The notes under the pieces were generated by a model, which did no database searches, was not told the origin of the DNA, and saw nothing but the letters and a program-made list of their open reading frames with translations. 64,000 nucleotides of DNA, taken from assembly GCA_022113835.1 (NCBI GenBank), contig JAILWY010000005.1:9938501-10002500 (forward strand). Reading direction: 5' to 3'. How positions within the stretch are numbered: the first letter of the stretch is position 1; each line of letters starts with the position of its first letter. Both the position numbers and the translations under genes were made by a program. Source of the DNA: Atopsyche davidsoni (Eukaryota; Arthropoda; Insecta; Trichoptera; Hydrobiosidae). This document shows positions 12,641-25,544 of the stretch, piece by piece.

Positions 12641-13689
12641 AAGCTATTAGTAAATTAAGGCGTGAGGAATTTTTTTTTTTTAGAAAGGTATTACAACATT
12701 TGACAAAATTGTGACAGGGATGCGAGACGTCGCCGGAGGAGCAAGGACAGCGGCCGGTGGTGGTTACTTCGCAGAAGGAGTGGCCGGCAGGGAGACAATG
12801 GCGGATATTCGCAGACTCGCTTTAATGGAGCGAGGAGTGTTTTTTGCCAGCCCGTGCCGGGTTAGATTAGCCCTACCTGGAGACCTGCGGGATTACCGGG
12901 GACTCGTTTCAATCCGACAGATACAAGTCCACGTCGTGAAAGGAACGCCACAACATTAACTGATACTTATCTTTTTGTCACCAGTTTTTGTATTTTAAAA
13001 TCTTTTATGAACTGAAGACGCTACCTTATTAAATCCAACTAAAAATATTGACGTGCAAATATAAAGCAGCTGCGACTAAATCAACGCGAAAATAAAATCA
13101 AAATAAATATTGAATATGTCTCTAAAAGATAAAAAAAATTGGCATCGATAATCAAATATTTAAATATTACATATTACGCGAATCATACTTATAGTTTAGT
13201 TTTAAGAAAATATTAAATTTTAATTCACTTCCATTGAAAAAACAATCATCATGTATCTAAATCTAAACATTGTTTTTGCCATTTCAAAGCTGGGATCTAA
13301 GGCATTACTTATCAACCTAAAATTTAAAAACAAGAAAGCGTGAGAATTTGTAACTAAAACATCGTTGTAACTCAATTATTTATTGAATATGTATTACATT
13401 AATGAGTGTTTAATTTACTGGTTGGGTAATGAATTGGATTGAATTAAATTGAAGTGTCATTCCACTAAAGTAGAAAGTCGGAACAGGTATCTCTCTCGTG
13501 AATAAATAACTATCCAAACATGCCTACCGTGATATCCCATCTAAGGTACTTGATTAAATACTAACGAACAGTTTATGTTACAAATAAAAAATGTAAAGAT
13601 TTTTAATTCATGCGGATTTAGGTACTAGCAATCGAAACTAAATATATATCTTATATTATTGATTTTGGTGAAGACCGTCTCACAGAAAG

Positions 13690-13855
13690 TACGATTTTGC
13701 CTATACAGGTTTGATTGATTGATAATGATTAAGTATCGTGATTTGTGTGGGATTTGAACCCACATCCACAACCAAATCACGATGATATTTTTCTAAGAGT
13801 TTCTTTAATCAATTTTCAATATTTGAAAAAATGTACTTAATCATTATCTAAATAC
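13690..13855. mobile_element. Inverted/rearranged SINE remnant with palindrome
   Basis: A B box on the minus strand (GGTTCAAATCC, 13760-13750) is flanked on both sides by SINE-tail sequence. ATGATATTTTTCTAAGAGTT runs rightwards on the + strand, and CGATACTTAATCATTATC runs leftwards on the minus strand. The core 13737-13781 is a hairpin with 9-bp perfect outer arms (CGTGATTTG/CAAATCACG) and an inner GTGGG/CCCAC stem. It looks like two head-to-head SINE pieces or an inversion in one copy. Confidence 0.6.
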
Positions 13856-14318
13856 ATATCTTTTGGTGGTGAAAGCGACTGAAATTGGATGCACGGGAGA
13901 CTATATTTTTTGGCAAAGGAGTTATAGTCGTATTTGCTTTAGATATTGGACTTGGTATCGGGCACCGGCCACATCGCCCACCGACAGAATCCACTTCAGT
14001 CATTATTATGTGCGAGCATGCCCGAGCGTATCCATCGCCGAGAGTGGCAGCTGTCCAGGATGGAGGGGCGGAGGCGCAGGGATGGGCCGCTCCACACGCA
14101 GACACTCGTCATTCAGAGCGAGGGGTGGCGAGGCAGAGTGACTTTCGACTCCTATTTACTTTTCAATTACACGCCGTGATAGCAAATCACAATGGAAGTG
14201 CGCAATTGCACAAATAACTACCTCGGCGGGTGGAGGCGCGGGGCATGCGGCGAGCCGCGGGGGGCGCCGGGACCCTCGCGCCCGGAGTCATCCGTCATTG
14301 TCCGGGGCGAGAGCGGGG

Positions 14319-14365
14319 CACGCCCCCGGCCCGCGCCCCCGGCCCGCGCCCCCGGCCCGCGCCCC
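14319..14365 (-). repeat. 13-bp repeat CGCGCCCCCGGCC, about 3 units
   Basis: Three near-exact units lie inside the GC island at 14.22-14.57 kb. Confidence 0.8.
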
Positions 14366-16242
14366 ATCTGCATGCGCCCCCGTCGCCCCGCATCCTCCGG
14401 CCGCCATCTTGCTGCGACATTAAATCTCCGCACGCCCGGAAGACTACCCGAGGAGCTGCCGTATCGCGATATTTTTATTTGAGAATCCCCAGAAGGGCGG
14501 GCGGGGGACAGAACAAAGGAGCGGGTAGATAAAACTCTCGGAAACAGATTCGAGCGAACGCGGCCAGGGGCGGCGAGCTCCATATAAAATTTATAAAACT
14601 CCACCTAGAATCGCGTATACGGAAGCAGACCCGTCTTGAGCCAATGTAGAAGAAATTCCACTATGGGTGGCTCCCGTCCGCCCCTGGCCGGTCGATACGG
14701 AAGCGCCGGGCGGTGGTTGGTTTGTTTTCGTTTTGCATAAAAACATTTCTTTTGGAGAAGAGTCCCGCATAATCTCGGCGAGTAGCAGGGCGAGGCGCCC
14801 GGGGAGGCCGCCCCCGCCCAGGGCTGCGCAGCTCTTGCTTCGACTAATTCCTTTCTTTTTATTTACTTAAGATGTATTTGGACATTCAAAGCTACAGCCG
14901 ATAGTAAAAAAAGAAACGAAACGTCAGCGTTGGGCAATACAGACGTTTAAACCGACACTCCAGCGGAAAAGTCTGCAGTCCGTTGGGATTTTAGTTCAAA
15001 ATCAATTTCGCTAAATTTACATCAATCAAAATAAGTAAATAGTTTTAGTGTTTTTTCTCAAAGGGCAGCAATGCAGTATTACGCATTGTAGTATGAATAC
15101 TGGTTTACTTTTTTATAATGGATATGGATGAGGAATCTATTACCACCCTACTCAGTGAGAGTCGGGAATCACTAGCGAAAGGGTGCACAAATGAGTGAGT
15201 GATTGGACCATGTCTATTGCTTTTGCCTTGTTGCAAATCTCATAAAACTTGTATTAGAGGCTTTCTCTACAAAATGGTTGTTTTTTTAATTTCAATGGCA
15301 TATTTTTTAACTTCTCCACTCAAATTCAATTTTAAAACAACCGAAGTCAACTTATAATTGTACTAATAAGTACACCAAGCGACATTTTTACTTGTTTAGA
15401 TAAAAGTATACACGCATTTAATTTAACAGGACTCATGAAAATAATGTTTTTTTTTTATGATAAAATAAACAAACAATTGTTTAAAATCAATCGAAACTGG
15501 TTATTTTTAAAATAGGCCTGATTTGTAGTTTTACCAAACATGCCAATTTCATCAGGTAAACTATCAAAAGGGCCAGGAAAGGGAATTTAAAGACTTTAGT
15601 GCAAATTTAAGAAGGAACTGACTCTTAAAAAAGTCGAGGTTACTAGAATGACAAGAAGGTGGTGTATGGCACCGTGTCACCCAGTCCTGATGCACCTGAT
15701 AATGGTGATCCAGGAAGGCAGCAGGTCGTTTCGGTAGTCATGTTGGATCCGGCGATGGTCGCAAGCCGATATAAAGTGAAATGCTTGCCTTCTCCACTCG
15801 CCAATAGCTTTGTCCTTTACAAAATGCATGACTATGGGTATTGTATTCACAGATAAGAAAACCGTTATAAGCGATGTATTTTTCACGAGTGTTCAAAACT
15901 CACGGGCGGAGCCATGTATTATCAATAAATAAGCATTATTCCTTATTAGTGGTAGGCACTGCAGCCGGGAGGCGTGCGCTGCACAAGTAGGCAAGTATTA
16001 TCACCGTTAGAATAACAATACCCAATGGCAGCTCCTGATGCCCTCGGGGCGACCACTCGAAGCCCTGCACGAGGGCGCGGGCTCGAGAGGACGCCCTCGT
16101 GCGAGTGAACAGTCGAGTGCGGAGGGCGCGCCCCCCTGCCCCCGCCCCGAGCCGAAGAGATTGCAAAGTTTCCAACTTAAAATATGAGTTTCCCGAGCTC
16201 TCCGGATCTGCCGCCCTTCTTGACTCGTTAAACTCGGCCGGG

Positions 16243-16281
16243 CCCCCCTCGCCCCCCTCGCCCCCCTCGCCCCCGCGCCCC
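16243..16281 (-). repeat. 9-bp repeat CCCCCCTCG, about 4 units
   Basis: Short tandem array within the island at 16.02-16.32 kb. A second, irregular C-rich stretch with CCCCTG and CCCCCG words lies at 16.69-16.77 kb. Confidence 0.8.
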
Positions 16282-18307
16282 CCGATGATGGATGAGCCCC
16301 GCGCAGGTGCGGCCCGGGACACCGCGAACTATTAATTTACCACCGCGAAAAGATTAATGTCCGGAATGTGACGCGAGGTCCTAATAGTCTATCTGGAAAT
16401 CCGTTCCAAATTACTTCCTCGCCGAGCAAAAAAACCGATCCGACGACGGCGGGCCCGGCCGGCTCGGGTTTCCGGCTGCGGGCGAGCTCCGCCGGATTAA
16501 TCAATAACGGACGGATTCGCCGCTTCCCATGCCTCGGTGATCTCGTGATCTATTAATATAATATTTATTCTCATTGAATGTTATCAAATTTCACGAGGCA
16601 TTGTGGGTAGGTAAAGCGATTCCCTTTGTTGGCGGCCCGGAGCTCGCCCGCACCGGCGCACCCGACAGCCGTCAGCGCCCGGCCCGCGCCCCCGCCCTCG
16701 CCCCTGCCCCCTCCCCTGCCCCCGCCCCCGCCCCTGCCCCCACGCCCCCCGCCTCCACCCCCGCCCCGCGACAGCTTATCACTCGTGATTTCCACGAGAG
16801 AGCGCACTCGCAGATCGCATTACTCCGGTGGGAGCCGCGGAGCCGCGGTTCGGATATAATTATATTCCCATTAGAGGTATCGCCGCCCGCTACACAACGA
16901 GTCAAGGCGTCACATTTACGGTTACGAATCGTGAGTTATGACTGGAAACCGCGAGCCGGAGCGGAGGTCCCTCTGGAAGCCGAGAGGCCCGACCGGAAGT
17001 TCCGGCCGCCCCGGGGCCCAAGCTCCCGGCGAGTCCCGCGCGACACCCGAACTGCCGAGCGACCCTGACGGGTCCATTGTCAGCGGATTATATTGTGTGA
17101 AATACTATTAAAGGGATTATCCCCGAGTAAGAAAACAGATCGCAGATAAGTCCCCTGGAAGCGAGCACAATGAGGCGCACAATGGCCGCCTGTCCGCATT
17201 CATCTGCCGTGCTCCGCACAATGCGTTTTTAAGAAATTACGGATAATAATATTGTAACCACAATAGACGCGATATTTGGTAAACCTTTCGACTCGGGTTC
17301 GCCTTGTCGCCGGAGGACTCTCTGCAGACCTCTCCGCGGCACCTGGTCGGGGACACTTCGAATGAAACCACGCATAAAAGGTCATCAACTTGATACACGA
17401 TATTAACAATGTAGAATCTAATTTTGTTTCTTCTAGATGTGAAGAAATATTCTTATATTCTAGGGGCACAGGGAGTGGGAGGCAAAGTAAAGGAGGCCAG
17501 AGCTCGATCTCATCATCGTCCGAGTATTTTTTCCCATCGCTACATTTGAATACAATTCAATCACCCTATACATGTTGTCAAATCAGTAAACCTTTTTGTA
17601 AATTTAGTATTATTTCTCGTTCAAAAATACCACTTCTACGAATTCATTCAATGTATTTCAATTAATTAAACTGGAAAAAGCTTTTATTGTACTAACTTTA
17701 CTTTCATGTTAGAACTATATCGATATAGTCAGGACTACTTACAAATGAAGTACACGTTATAAATTAATCAAAATTAATAAAATGTATAAATGGTAAACGA
17801 CCTTTGTCTATATAGGCGGAAAATATAGTACATATATACAGCTTAATGTGTGCCGATTGCAAAATATACACAAATATGTAACAAAACTGCGATGGTATTG
17901 TTTTAAATTAGACCTTGATTTTTTAAATATTATTTAAAAACAATTTAAAAATATCATCTCGGGATACCGAGCTATAATCCGGCTGGAGGTATGAGATTTA
18001 TCAAAATTGTCTCCAGCTTCAAAAGAAAAACACTCTAACAGACATTTTCTTTACTTTCCATAAAAAGAAATCCAGACGAAATCTCTACGAAATGCTCGCC
18101 TACCTGATTCTGCGGTCTCGCTCTTAAGTAGTAGTGCGGTTTTAAGCTCTTTGTTCTCCGATCATCTGAGTTTGGATGTCGAGGAATAAATAAAAAATAC
18201 TTTGCACGTCGTATTGCGGAGTGCGATTTTATTGCCGGGGCCGCTGCGGTCGCGGGCGATAAATCACCGGCCGTAAGGAGCAGCCGCGGCTCCTGGGCCA
18301 TCTCCTC

Positions 18308-18366
18308 TCGGTCACCTCATCTCTGGCCACCTCATCTCTGACCACCTCATCCCAGGTCACCTCGGT
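18308..18366 (+). repeat. 15-bp tandem repeat, about 4 units
   Basis: GGYCACCTCATCTCT-type units recur four times (GGTCACCTCATCTCT, GGCCACCTCATCTCT, GACCACCTCATCCCA, GGTCACCTCGG...). It is less GC-rich than the other arrays. Confidence 0.8.
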
Positions 18367-18424
18367 GCCGGTAATGCGGCGGCGCGGTCACGCGCGAGTT
18401 TTACGCGAATTTAATACGCTAACC

Positions 18425-18530
18425 ATAGCCGGCTACACACGCAGCGACGCAACACGCGACCGACTCAATTTTGGGTGTTTTCTTTATAATCTTCCAAGTC
18501 GGTCGCAGGTTGTGTCGCGACCGACTAATC
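18425..18530. mobile_element. Short inverted-repeat element, compact copy
   Basis: Arms 18444-18465 and 18497-18518 are 22-bp inverted repeats with three mismatches. They enclose a ~31-bp core with ATTTTGGGTGTTTT, the same core as in the 11.4-12 kb array and the 55 kb copy. A diverged relative follows at about 18590-18690. Confidence 0.65.
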
Positions 18531-19040
18531 TTCCTATATCTATTCAATTTGTATACTCAATATAAATGTTCATTTTTGACGTCAATCAAAGCCGGCTAAA
18601 CCCAACAGCTTCTCTCATTCTGGATGTTTTTTTTTTATAGTTTCGCAATTACGCTATCGGGTAATTGCGAGTCGGTCGCGACGGGCGCAGAGTGCTATCA
18701 TTTTGGGCAAGGTAGTTTGGTAATAGAGTACTTGCGATGCGCGTGCTGGAGCTCCGGGACACCCCCGGAGTCGCGTGGCCCGCGGGGAGCAGAGGTCTTC
18801 CTGTAATCTGGCGTAGTTAGGCGCCGGGTGCCTTACAAAGAGCGCTCCTAACGAGGCGGCCGGCTGAACCGAGCGATTTCAATTACCGTGTAATTTGACA
18901 TGGAAGACATTCGCAGTGTAATTCCGCCGTAATTTTGGGATCGAATGACTGAGCGAGCGCAAACTCCGCGTCAAAGGCGCCTTTGAGAGGGTAACCCCGG
19001 CCTCTGTATCACAACACCCGAGCCCCCGCCCGCGGGGCCC

Positions 19041-19098
19041 CCCGAGCCCCCCCGAGCCCCCCCGAGCCCCCCCGAGCCCCCCCGAGCCCCCGAGCCCC
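19041..19098 (-). repeat. 10-bp repeat CCCGAGCCCC, about 5 units
   Basis: Five exact decamers and a shortened one, C-rich on +, lie within a GC island. Confidence 0.88.
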
Positions 19099-21417
19099 GC
19101 GCCGGCGCCCTGGCCCACCCTGCCCTTAAAAATCCATACCGAACAACATTCACACCGTTTCTCGGGCTACTCGAAACCATGCCAAGATAAATATTAAAAT
19201 TCAAGTATTGCAACACGATCACTTCGTAGTTTTTTTCATTCGCATGATTAGTAAGCTTGAAGAGTATGGGCAGCAAATAAAAATAACAGTCACAAAGAAA
19301 TAGTAAATAAACACGAAAATGGTAGTTATTGAGAAAACAATTTTTTTTGATGGGGTCAAATACTATAAACATGAAAGACAAGATGTTATTTGGTTAATAT
19401 ATATATAAATAGTTTGCACTTTTTTTCATCTTTCAAAACCATATATTTTAACTTTTTTAAAATCATTTAACTCTTGTTAACTTTCAACGTGAAAATAGTC
19501 AACAGAAGGCTTTAATTGTGACTTTTCAGGCATGGGAAATACTACCCTATAATGTGCCCCTCCGTGCCCGCGGCTCGTTATCGGAGCCCCGGCAGAGATG
19601 AACAACCCGCGGGCCCCTCGCTCGATTACAGTATATTAGTCAAGTACGGATTGGCACGAGTGACGTAATTTATACATGCCAAGTATCTCAGAGGTTAGAT
19701 ATAAAGAAATAGCAGAAATATTGAGATTAGAATGATACTTTACTATCTAGCCCAAAAGATTTGCTATACGATCAAATCTAAAATTCACACTTCAAATATC
19801 TTCAAGACGACTTGACTAGCATCGATAATGTTGCAATGTTAATGGAGTTGTGTCTTACCTTATCTGTATGAGACTACCCGGCCAGCTGCAAGAACGCCAC
19901 GGCGGATGATGGATGCTGAACTCCTCGACACATCAGCACAAGACTCTGGACAGTTCCACCTCACAAATACACTACACTGATTGAACACACCGCAGGAGTG
20001 GAGTGAATTTGCCCGACTGGCTGCAACAGACGGTCGCACTTACCGCCTCGGCGAGAGCCCTTGTAACAAAACTCTCGGACGCGTCTCATTATTGTTGCCC
20101 TGTCGCCCCAGAATGCCCCTGAACAAATTACGAGTGAATCACTCACATCGCTATTCTTACGCGCTCGAAAAATCTAATATTCCTACGCTCGTCAAACGAT
20201 GATTTCCAAGCTGAAAATTTTATGAAAATCGATCAGCGATTTACTTATAAATATTCACAACTTTAGTTAGTAAAATAAATTATAATTAATCAAAGAAATA
20301 ACGTGTTTTTACATGCTAATTAATATAATAATCCCTGCTCAAATCAATCGGTCTTTCAAAACTTGGTTGCGAATAATTCACATTGTATCTGTGAAAAAAT
20401 ATCATCAAAACTATTTTAAAAAATATTTAGATACACCTACTTGCTAGTTTTATATATATCTGGGTATCCAGATTCTTCTCATGAAAAAATGTACATGTCT
20501 CATGACTAGTTAATTATTTTATAGGACCGTGGTCTTGTTGCGTCTGCCGTGCACCCGGACTACGGAAATAATTTCCCACTTGTCTATCAATGAAAAAAAA
20601 ATTCATCCACATAATCAATCTCCTCTGCACTACAACACGATGATGCCTCAGATGTGCGCGTCTTCGATGCGCTACTAATACAAAAGTAAAGCAAAAAAAA
20701 GGTAATTTAAAATATATTTATTTATACGTAGCGAATAAATCAAGTCCTGCGTCTCATCAATCAGTTATGTGAGGTGAGCGGGGTCTGTACCTTATAAATT
20801 AATAAAAGAGATATTATTCAATATTCATGAAAATAAATCTTCATTGAAAACACTTGTCAGCGCCATATTTTTTTAAAACTATTTACTTGATAAAATACAT
20901 GAGTATTTCGTAAGAAACAGTAGATAAGAAAACGATTTCATACATTTCACGAAATGTTCGTGCACGACATCTATTGAATTTTCTAAATTATAATAAGCGC
21001 AGAAACAAACCTTAGATTCGTTGCAGTACTCCATAACTTTTTAGTTTATTTAGCCTAAATAAATAAATATTTGTGAGTATTCATAGTAATTAGTGAGGTA
21101 ATAAAGTTTTTTATGACGTAAATAGCGGAGTTTCGTAGGTTTTTTATTTTAGAAATGGCATTGCTTATATACTCTATGCTCTTTGTGCCACAGACAATAA
21201 ATAAAAAAAGCTCGTCGCCCTTATTGTCTCTGGTCGGTCTTGTCAGTTGTTCTAATTTGTTTTCATGTTTAGATAACCTCAGAAAGTTTACTTTTGATTT
21301 TTTCTAATAGACTGGCGAATGGCAAAAATTAAGGCGCTACTAGTCGTAGAAAATATACTTTCAGCTGACTTGCGCTAGTTTTTTAGAATATATTTCTGCC
21401 AAATAACCATCAAAAAG

Positions 21418-24400
21418 ATGTTAGGCCTACTGTTAAATTCCTTCAATGATTCGACAATCAGCGAACCCGAACAAGATGCTAATTCAGCACTTACAGAGTT
21501 GGAAACAGGTAAATATTAAAATTCTTCAGACAAGTAGTTCTTAAGACAGTAGGTTTCGTCTTAATTTTAACTGCAACGTTTTGCTATTTCAGGACTCAGA
21601 TCGGGAAGAGTCGGTGAGCAGTGTGAGGCCATAGTGCGATTCCCCCGCCTATTCGAGAAGTATCCGTTTCCAATTCTGATTAACTCATCGTTTCTGAAAT
21701 TGGCTGATGTCTTTCGACTGGGGAACAACTTCTTGCGATTGTGGGTGCTGCGCGTGTGCCAACAAAGTTCACGGCATCTGGACAAGATTATGAATTATGA
21801 CGAAGTGGTGCGTCGCATCTTTAGCGTGATTCACTCCAATGACCCTGTGGCGCGGGCACTCGTACTGCGTACGTTTGGTGCCCTGGCTGCTATCATCCCT
21901 GAAAAACAGAATGTTCACCACGCTATCCGTCGTGGCCTCGACAGTCATGACAGTGTAGAGGTTGAAGCAGCAATCCATGCCGCCTCACAGTTTGCCGCTC
22001 AGTCCAAGTAAGTCACTTCAAAATCTCAATATCCATCCTTTTAGATTTTTAACAAGGCTACTCTCCCTTAATTTGGCCCTGATGAAAACATGGTCAATGA
22101 TATGTGCCATATATCAATAGCTAATAAGCTCTTATTTTTTGTCTAGACTACTCCCATCAATAAGTATTCGTAACCAACCAACTACATATTATAAAGGGAA
22201 GTGGCTTTTTGCAGAGTTTTTGCAGTATCCATGTGCAACAAGATCTCCGAGATGATTCGCGGGCAGGCTACACCGGCGGGCATGAAACTACGCCTGCTGC
22301 CGGCTCTACGACATATGCATCATGACGCTGCTGCTGCTGGGCCAGTCCGTGCGTTGCTTTCCCAGCTCCTGCCACGCCTGCCTGCTGCGCCCTTTACACG
22401 CCTCATGCTGCGCACTCTCACCCACCTTGCAGCTGCAACTCTCATAGACGTACCTGACCAAGTCGAACTCTTGCTTGGCCGCCTCGGCGCTGCTCGGGCT
22501 GCCGTGCGTACTGCTGCCGCTGCCGGTCTGCGACGTCTCGCTGGTTCTGGTCGCTCTGGACTTTGGCCCCCTTCTGCTGCTGGTACCCTAGCAACACGTG
22601 CGCTCGCGCTCGAAGATCCAACTGCACTCGCCCAGTGCCTAGGCGTACTGCGAGTACTGATGCGCGAACCCCTTCTAGTTCAGGCTAATGCTGGCCCCGA
22701 TTGTGCCGTGCGTGAGCTTTGTCGCCGCAGCCTTTATAATGAAGACCTTCGTATTGCCTCTGAGGCTGCTCACATTTTAACAGTCATGGCCGTTTACTGC
22801 TGCAATGAAAACCTACCAGTGCGAGATGTAGAGGAGCTCGCCGTCTCGTTGGAGGCGCTTATAATTATAACTGGGCAAAGTGAAAACGTGGACGCTGACC
22901 TGCCTCAGCTAAAACTTACTCTAGGATGTGTGGTGAAATTGTGTGCACGATGCCCTGCTGAGTGCCCTCGTCTAGTGCGCTTGTTGGGAGGTCAGCTGCA
23001 GAGAGCCCAGGGTCACCGTGCCATCGAGCTAGCAGCAGCCCTGGGTGCTATAGGAACTCACCATCCTGAATATACACGTGGAGTTTTACCTGCTGTGCTC
23101 CGTCGCCTGGCATTGTGCACACGAGAGGCTGACCCTGAACCTGCAGAACTAGACACATTGGTGCTTTTGTGCACTGTGGTGTTCCAAGCTGTTGCAGGTC
23201 ACGCTTGGCCACCGGGTGCACTGGCAGCTGTACGCGCAGCCCTGCAGCCTGCTGACCTATGGGTGCATTTCCGCGTGGCACGTGCTGCTCTGCGCTATGG
23301 CCAACACCCCGTGGGTGCAGAAGTTCTGGAAGGTGTTGCGGGCCGTGCCGGGAGTGAGAGCACACAGCAGTGGCTTGGAGCGCTACTCCTTGTATCGCGT
23401 GCCGAAGCTGCACTTCAGGGTGCTACGCCACGTGAACTGCCCCGTCGCCTACGCCGCGCTCAGGCACTCTACCACCAGGCACTAGCAGCTCTCAAGGCTT
23501 CTCCACCTCAAGCGCCAGCTCATGTTGCTCATGCTGCCTTCCTGGCTGACTTAGTACGGCTACGCGCAGAGCTCTTAGGCGCTTGTGCCCGCCTATTGGC
23601 AGCCTCCCGTGCTTTCTGTGCCCAACCACCGCCGGCTATTGCACACACACAAGCGCAGACCAGCCGCGATGAATTACTGCGCTGTGGACACATCACACAG
23701 CAGCTGCGGCGAGCAGGCCAAGAGATGCGTGGCCTAGCTGAGGGCTACTGCCGTCTCTATCAGGCCAGCTTTGACGCCGACCCAGCCACACTCCAGCACC
23801 TCCAAATGTGAGTTCCACCCTTATCTTTAACTTTAAGACAGTGAAGCTTTGCCCTCATTAATGTTTTTGCTGGTTTGTTTGCAGCCTTCAACAAATGTGC
23901 TCGCTATTAGCACAATCTCTAGAGAGAGTTTCTGCAGCCGGGCCACAGGATCGTGCCATACCAGACTTTGTCCGCTCACAAGGTAAACTCATCACATCAC
24001 TTGTGCTGCTATTATTTGTTTTTCATTAAATCTCCCTGTCTCACAGCACCTATTCCCACAGATCTTTCAGATTGTCCTCTGGAAGCAAGACTACTGATCG
24101 AGACTTGTCGGAAAATTGATGACATATCTGTGAAAACAATGGAGAACCGAGAACTGAAAGCTATGATTACGCACCGACAGGCAGAGGGCCTGTGGCGACA
24201 AGCGGCAGCAGTATGTCGCGGACCTCTGCCGTTGCCCCGTTTCCTTTTCCAGCCTTTGCAGGCTACAAGCGTACGCTTGGCTGTGTCACCACAGCCACGG
24301 CAGCCTGCTGACCATCACTCTGTACCATACAACCATCATCTGGCCCTCAAAGTGGAAGGAGTGATCCGCTCAGGCCCTCGCGGTGGCCTATTTCGACGTG

Positions 24401-25185
24401 CAGCTGCTGTGCACCTGACATTAACGGCACACGCACAGCGAACACCAGATGCTAAAGTATGTAGGAAAAAGAAGAGAGGTAGATATAAGAAATAAAGAGG
24501 GGTCACTAAGAATCTGATGTGTTTCAGGGCGAGCCTGCACCACCCTTTTTGGTACTGACGGAACGTGTACGTCCGGCACACGACTTTTTCTCAGCTCAGC
24601 TGCTGGTTAATCTATCGGGTGCAGGTGGAGGCGGCACAGGAGGTAGCGTGTTGCTAGCCCTAGAAGCAGCACTGCTGGATGAAGAAGGAGCATTATGGCG
24701 CACAGGCCCTCGTCACACCCTCAATATTAAGGTGATTTGTATGACTTCATTATTAACAAGGCCAGTTGCCAAATGAAACCTGTGCTTCTTGTACTTCATC
24801 ACAAGCTAAACCTTATCAACACAAAACATAGTTTCATTTACATGGAGCTTTAGTATTTTATTTGTCGAGGATTATAGGTATATTTATAAACTAATATATT
24901 CTTGGTTTCCTCCCTACAATAGTTAGGTAATATCTTAGTTTATTTCCAAAATGTCTCTCAACCTTTTTTGTATTGCCTATTTCAGAGTTGATGTGAAGAA
25001 TTATTACAAGAATTCTATAAGATTGTTTATTTAATATATTGTATTTAACACCGATCACAAAAATATATTATGGTAATTACAAAGGCACAAAAACAAAATT
25101 ACTAATTGTACTTTCAATTTATTTATAGATCTTAGAGGATCCCACGGCTAAAAACGCCCAGTCACAAGCAGCAAGGAGGTTTTGA
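21418..25185 (+). CDS. IntS7: Integrator complex subunit 7 (7 exons, complete)
   Basis: INTS7 is a helical-repeat scaffold subunit of the nuclear Integrator complex, which cleaves nascent snRNAs and terminates paused RNA polymerase II transcripts. Exons inferred from GT-AG sites and frame: 21418-21508, 21593-22007, 22215-23807, 23885-23982, 24047-24456, 24528-24731 and 25129-25185. They join without a frame break into 955 residues; human INTS7, from memory, is about 960. The N-terminal block matches the family closely (EQDANSALTELE, GEQCEAIVRFPRLFEKYPFP, IHSNDPVARAL, LDSHDSVEVEAA, CNKISEMIRG), as do the middle LYQASFDAD and the C-terminal LALKVEGV, WRTGPR and LEDP near the stop. Exon 3 (531 codons) is Ala/Leu/Arg-rich and more divergent, reading as HEAT/ARM-type helices. 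The start is the first ATG before the conserved block. The next gene begins about 360 bp downstream on the same strand. Identity is very secure; exact splice sites are slightly less so. Confidence 0.95.
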
Positions 25186-25544
25186 AATTCTAAGGTATGA
25201 ATCATTTTCAAGTCTACAAAACAACATTTGATTATGCATGTTAATGACATAATACATGTGCTTCAAATTGTAAAATAATATTAATTAACTATTTATTTTA
25301 ATTTTTTTAATCATAAAAATTCCATATATATATTTTTTTCAGTTTACTCAGTGATAAGTCTGTTTATTGAATACCTCAATACAAATTGATAAGTAATTTA
25401 TTAAATTAACTGCCTGAAGCAAATAGTGCGTTCGTTATCTTATCTTTAATACTCCTGATAATATTCCAATCCTCAGCAATCAATTAGATTTCTGACTCAG
25501 TTATCCTCAGTAGTAGACGCTTGAAGATCCCAGGAAAAGTGTCA

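Larger units (their letters stand above)
12061..15930. other. Gene-free: islands at 12.06-12.30, 12.71-12.91 and 13.95-14.85 kb
   Basis: GC-rich patches with no protein similarity that I recognise lie among AT-rich DNA (12.95-13.68 and 14.88-15.65 kb, nothing seen). A short open frame at 15.12 kb (26 codons) has no supporting context. The 15.65-15.85 kb patch has balanced composition and may be an old repeat. Confidence 0.45.
15931..21417. other. Gene-free: GC islands up to 19.1 kb, then INTS7 upstream region
   Basis: Islands lie at 15.95-16.52, 16.60-17.36, 18.23-18.40 and 18.72-19.12 kb. From 19.13 to 21.2 kb the DNA is mostly AT-rich, with small GC-rich patches near 19.56, 19.9-20.1 and 20.53 kb. 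The INTS7 promoter presumably lies in the last ~250 bp before 21418; no TATA box stands out. Confidence 0.45.

Noticed and set aside
15119..15205. Small ORF beginning MDMDEESITTLL
   Set aside because: Only 26 codons, with no splice, Kozak or family support.
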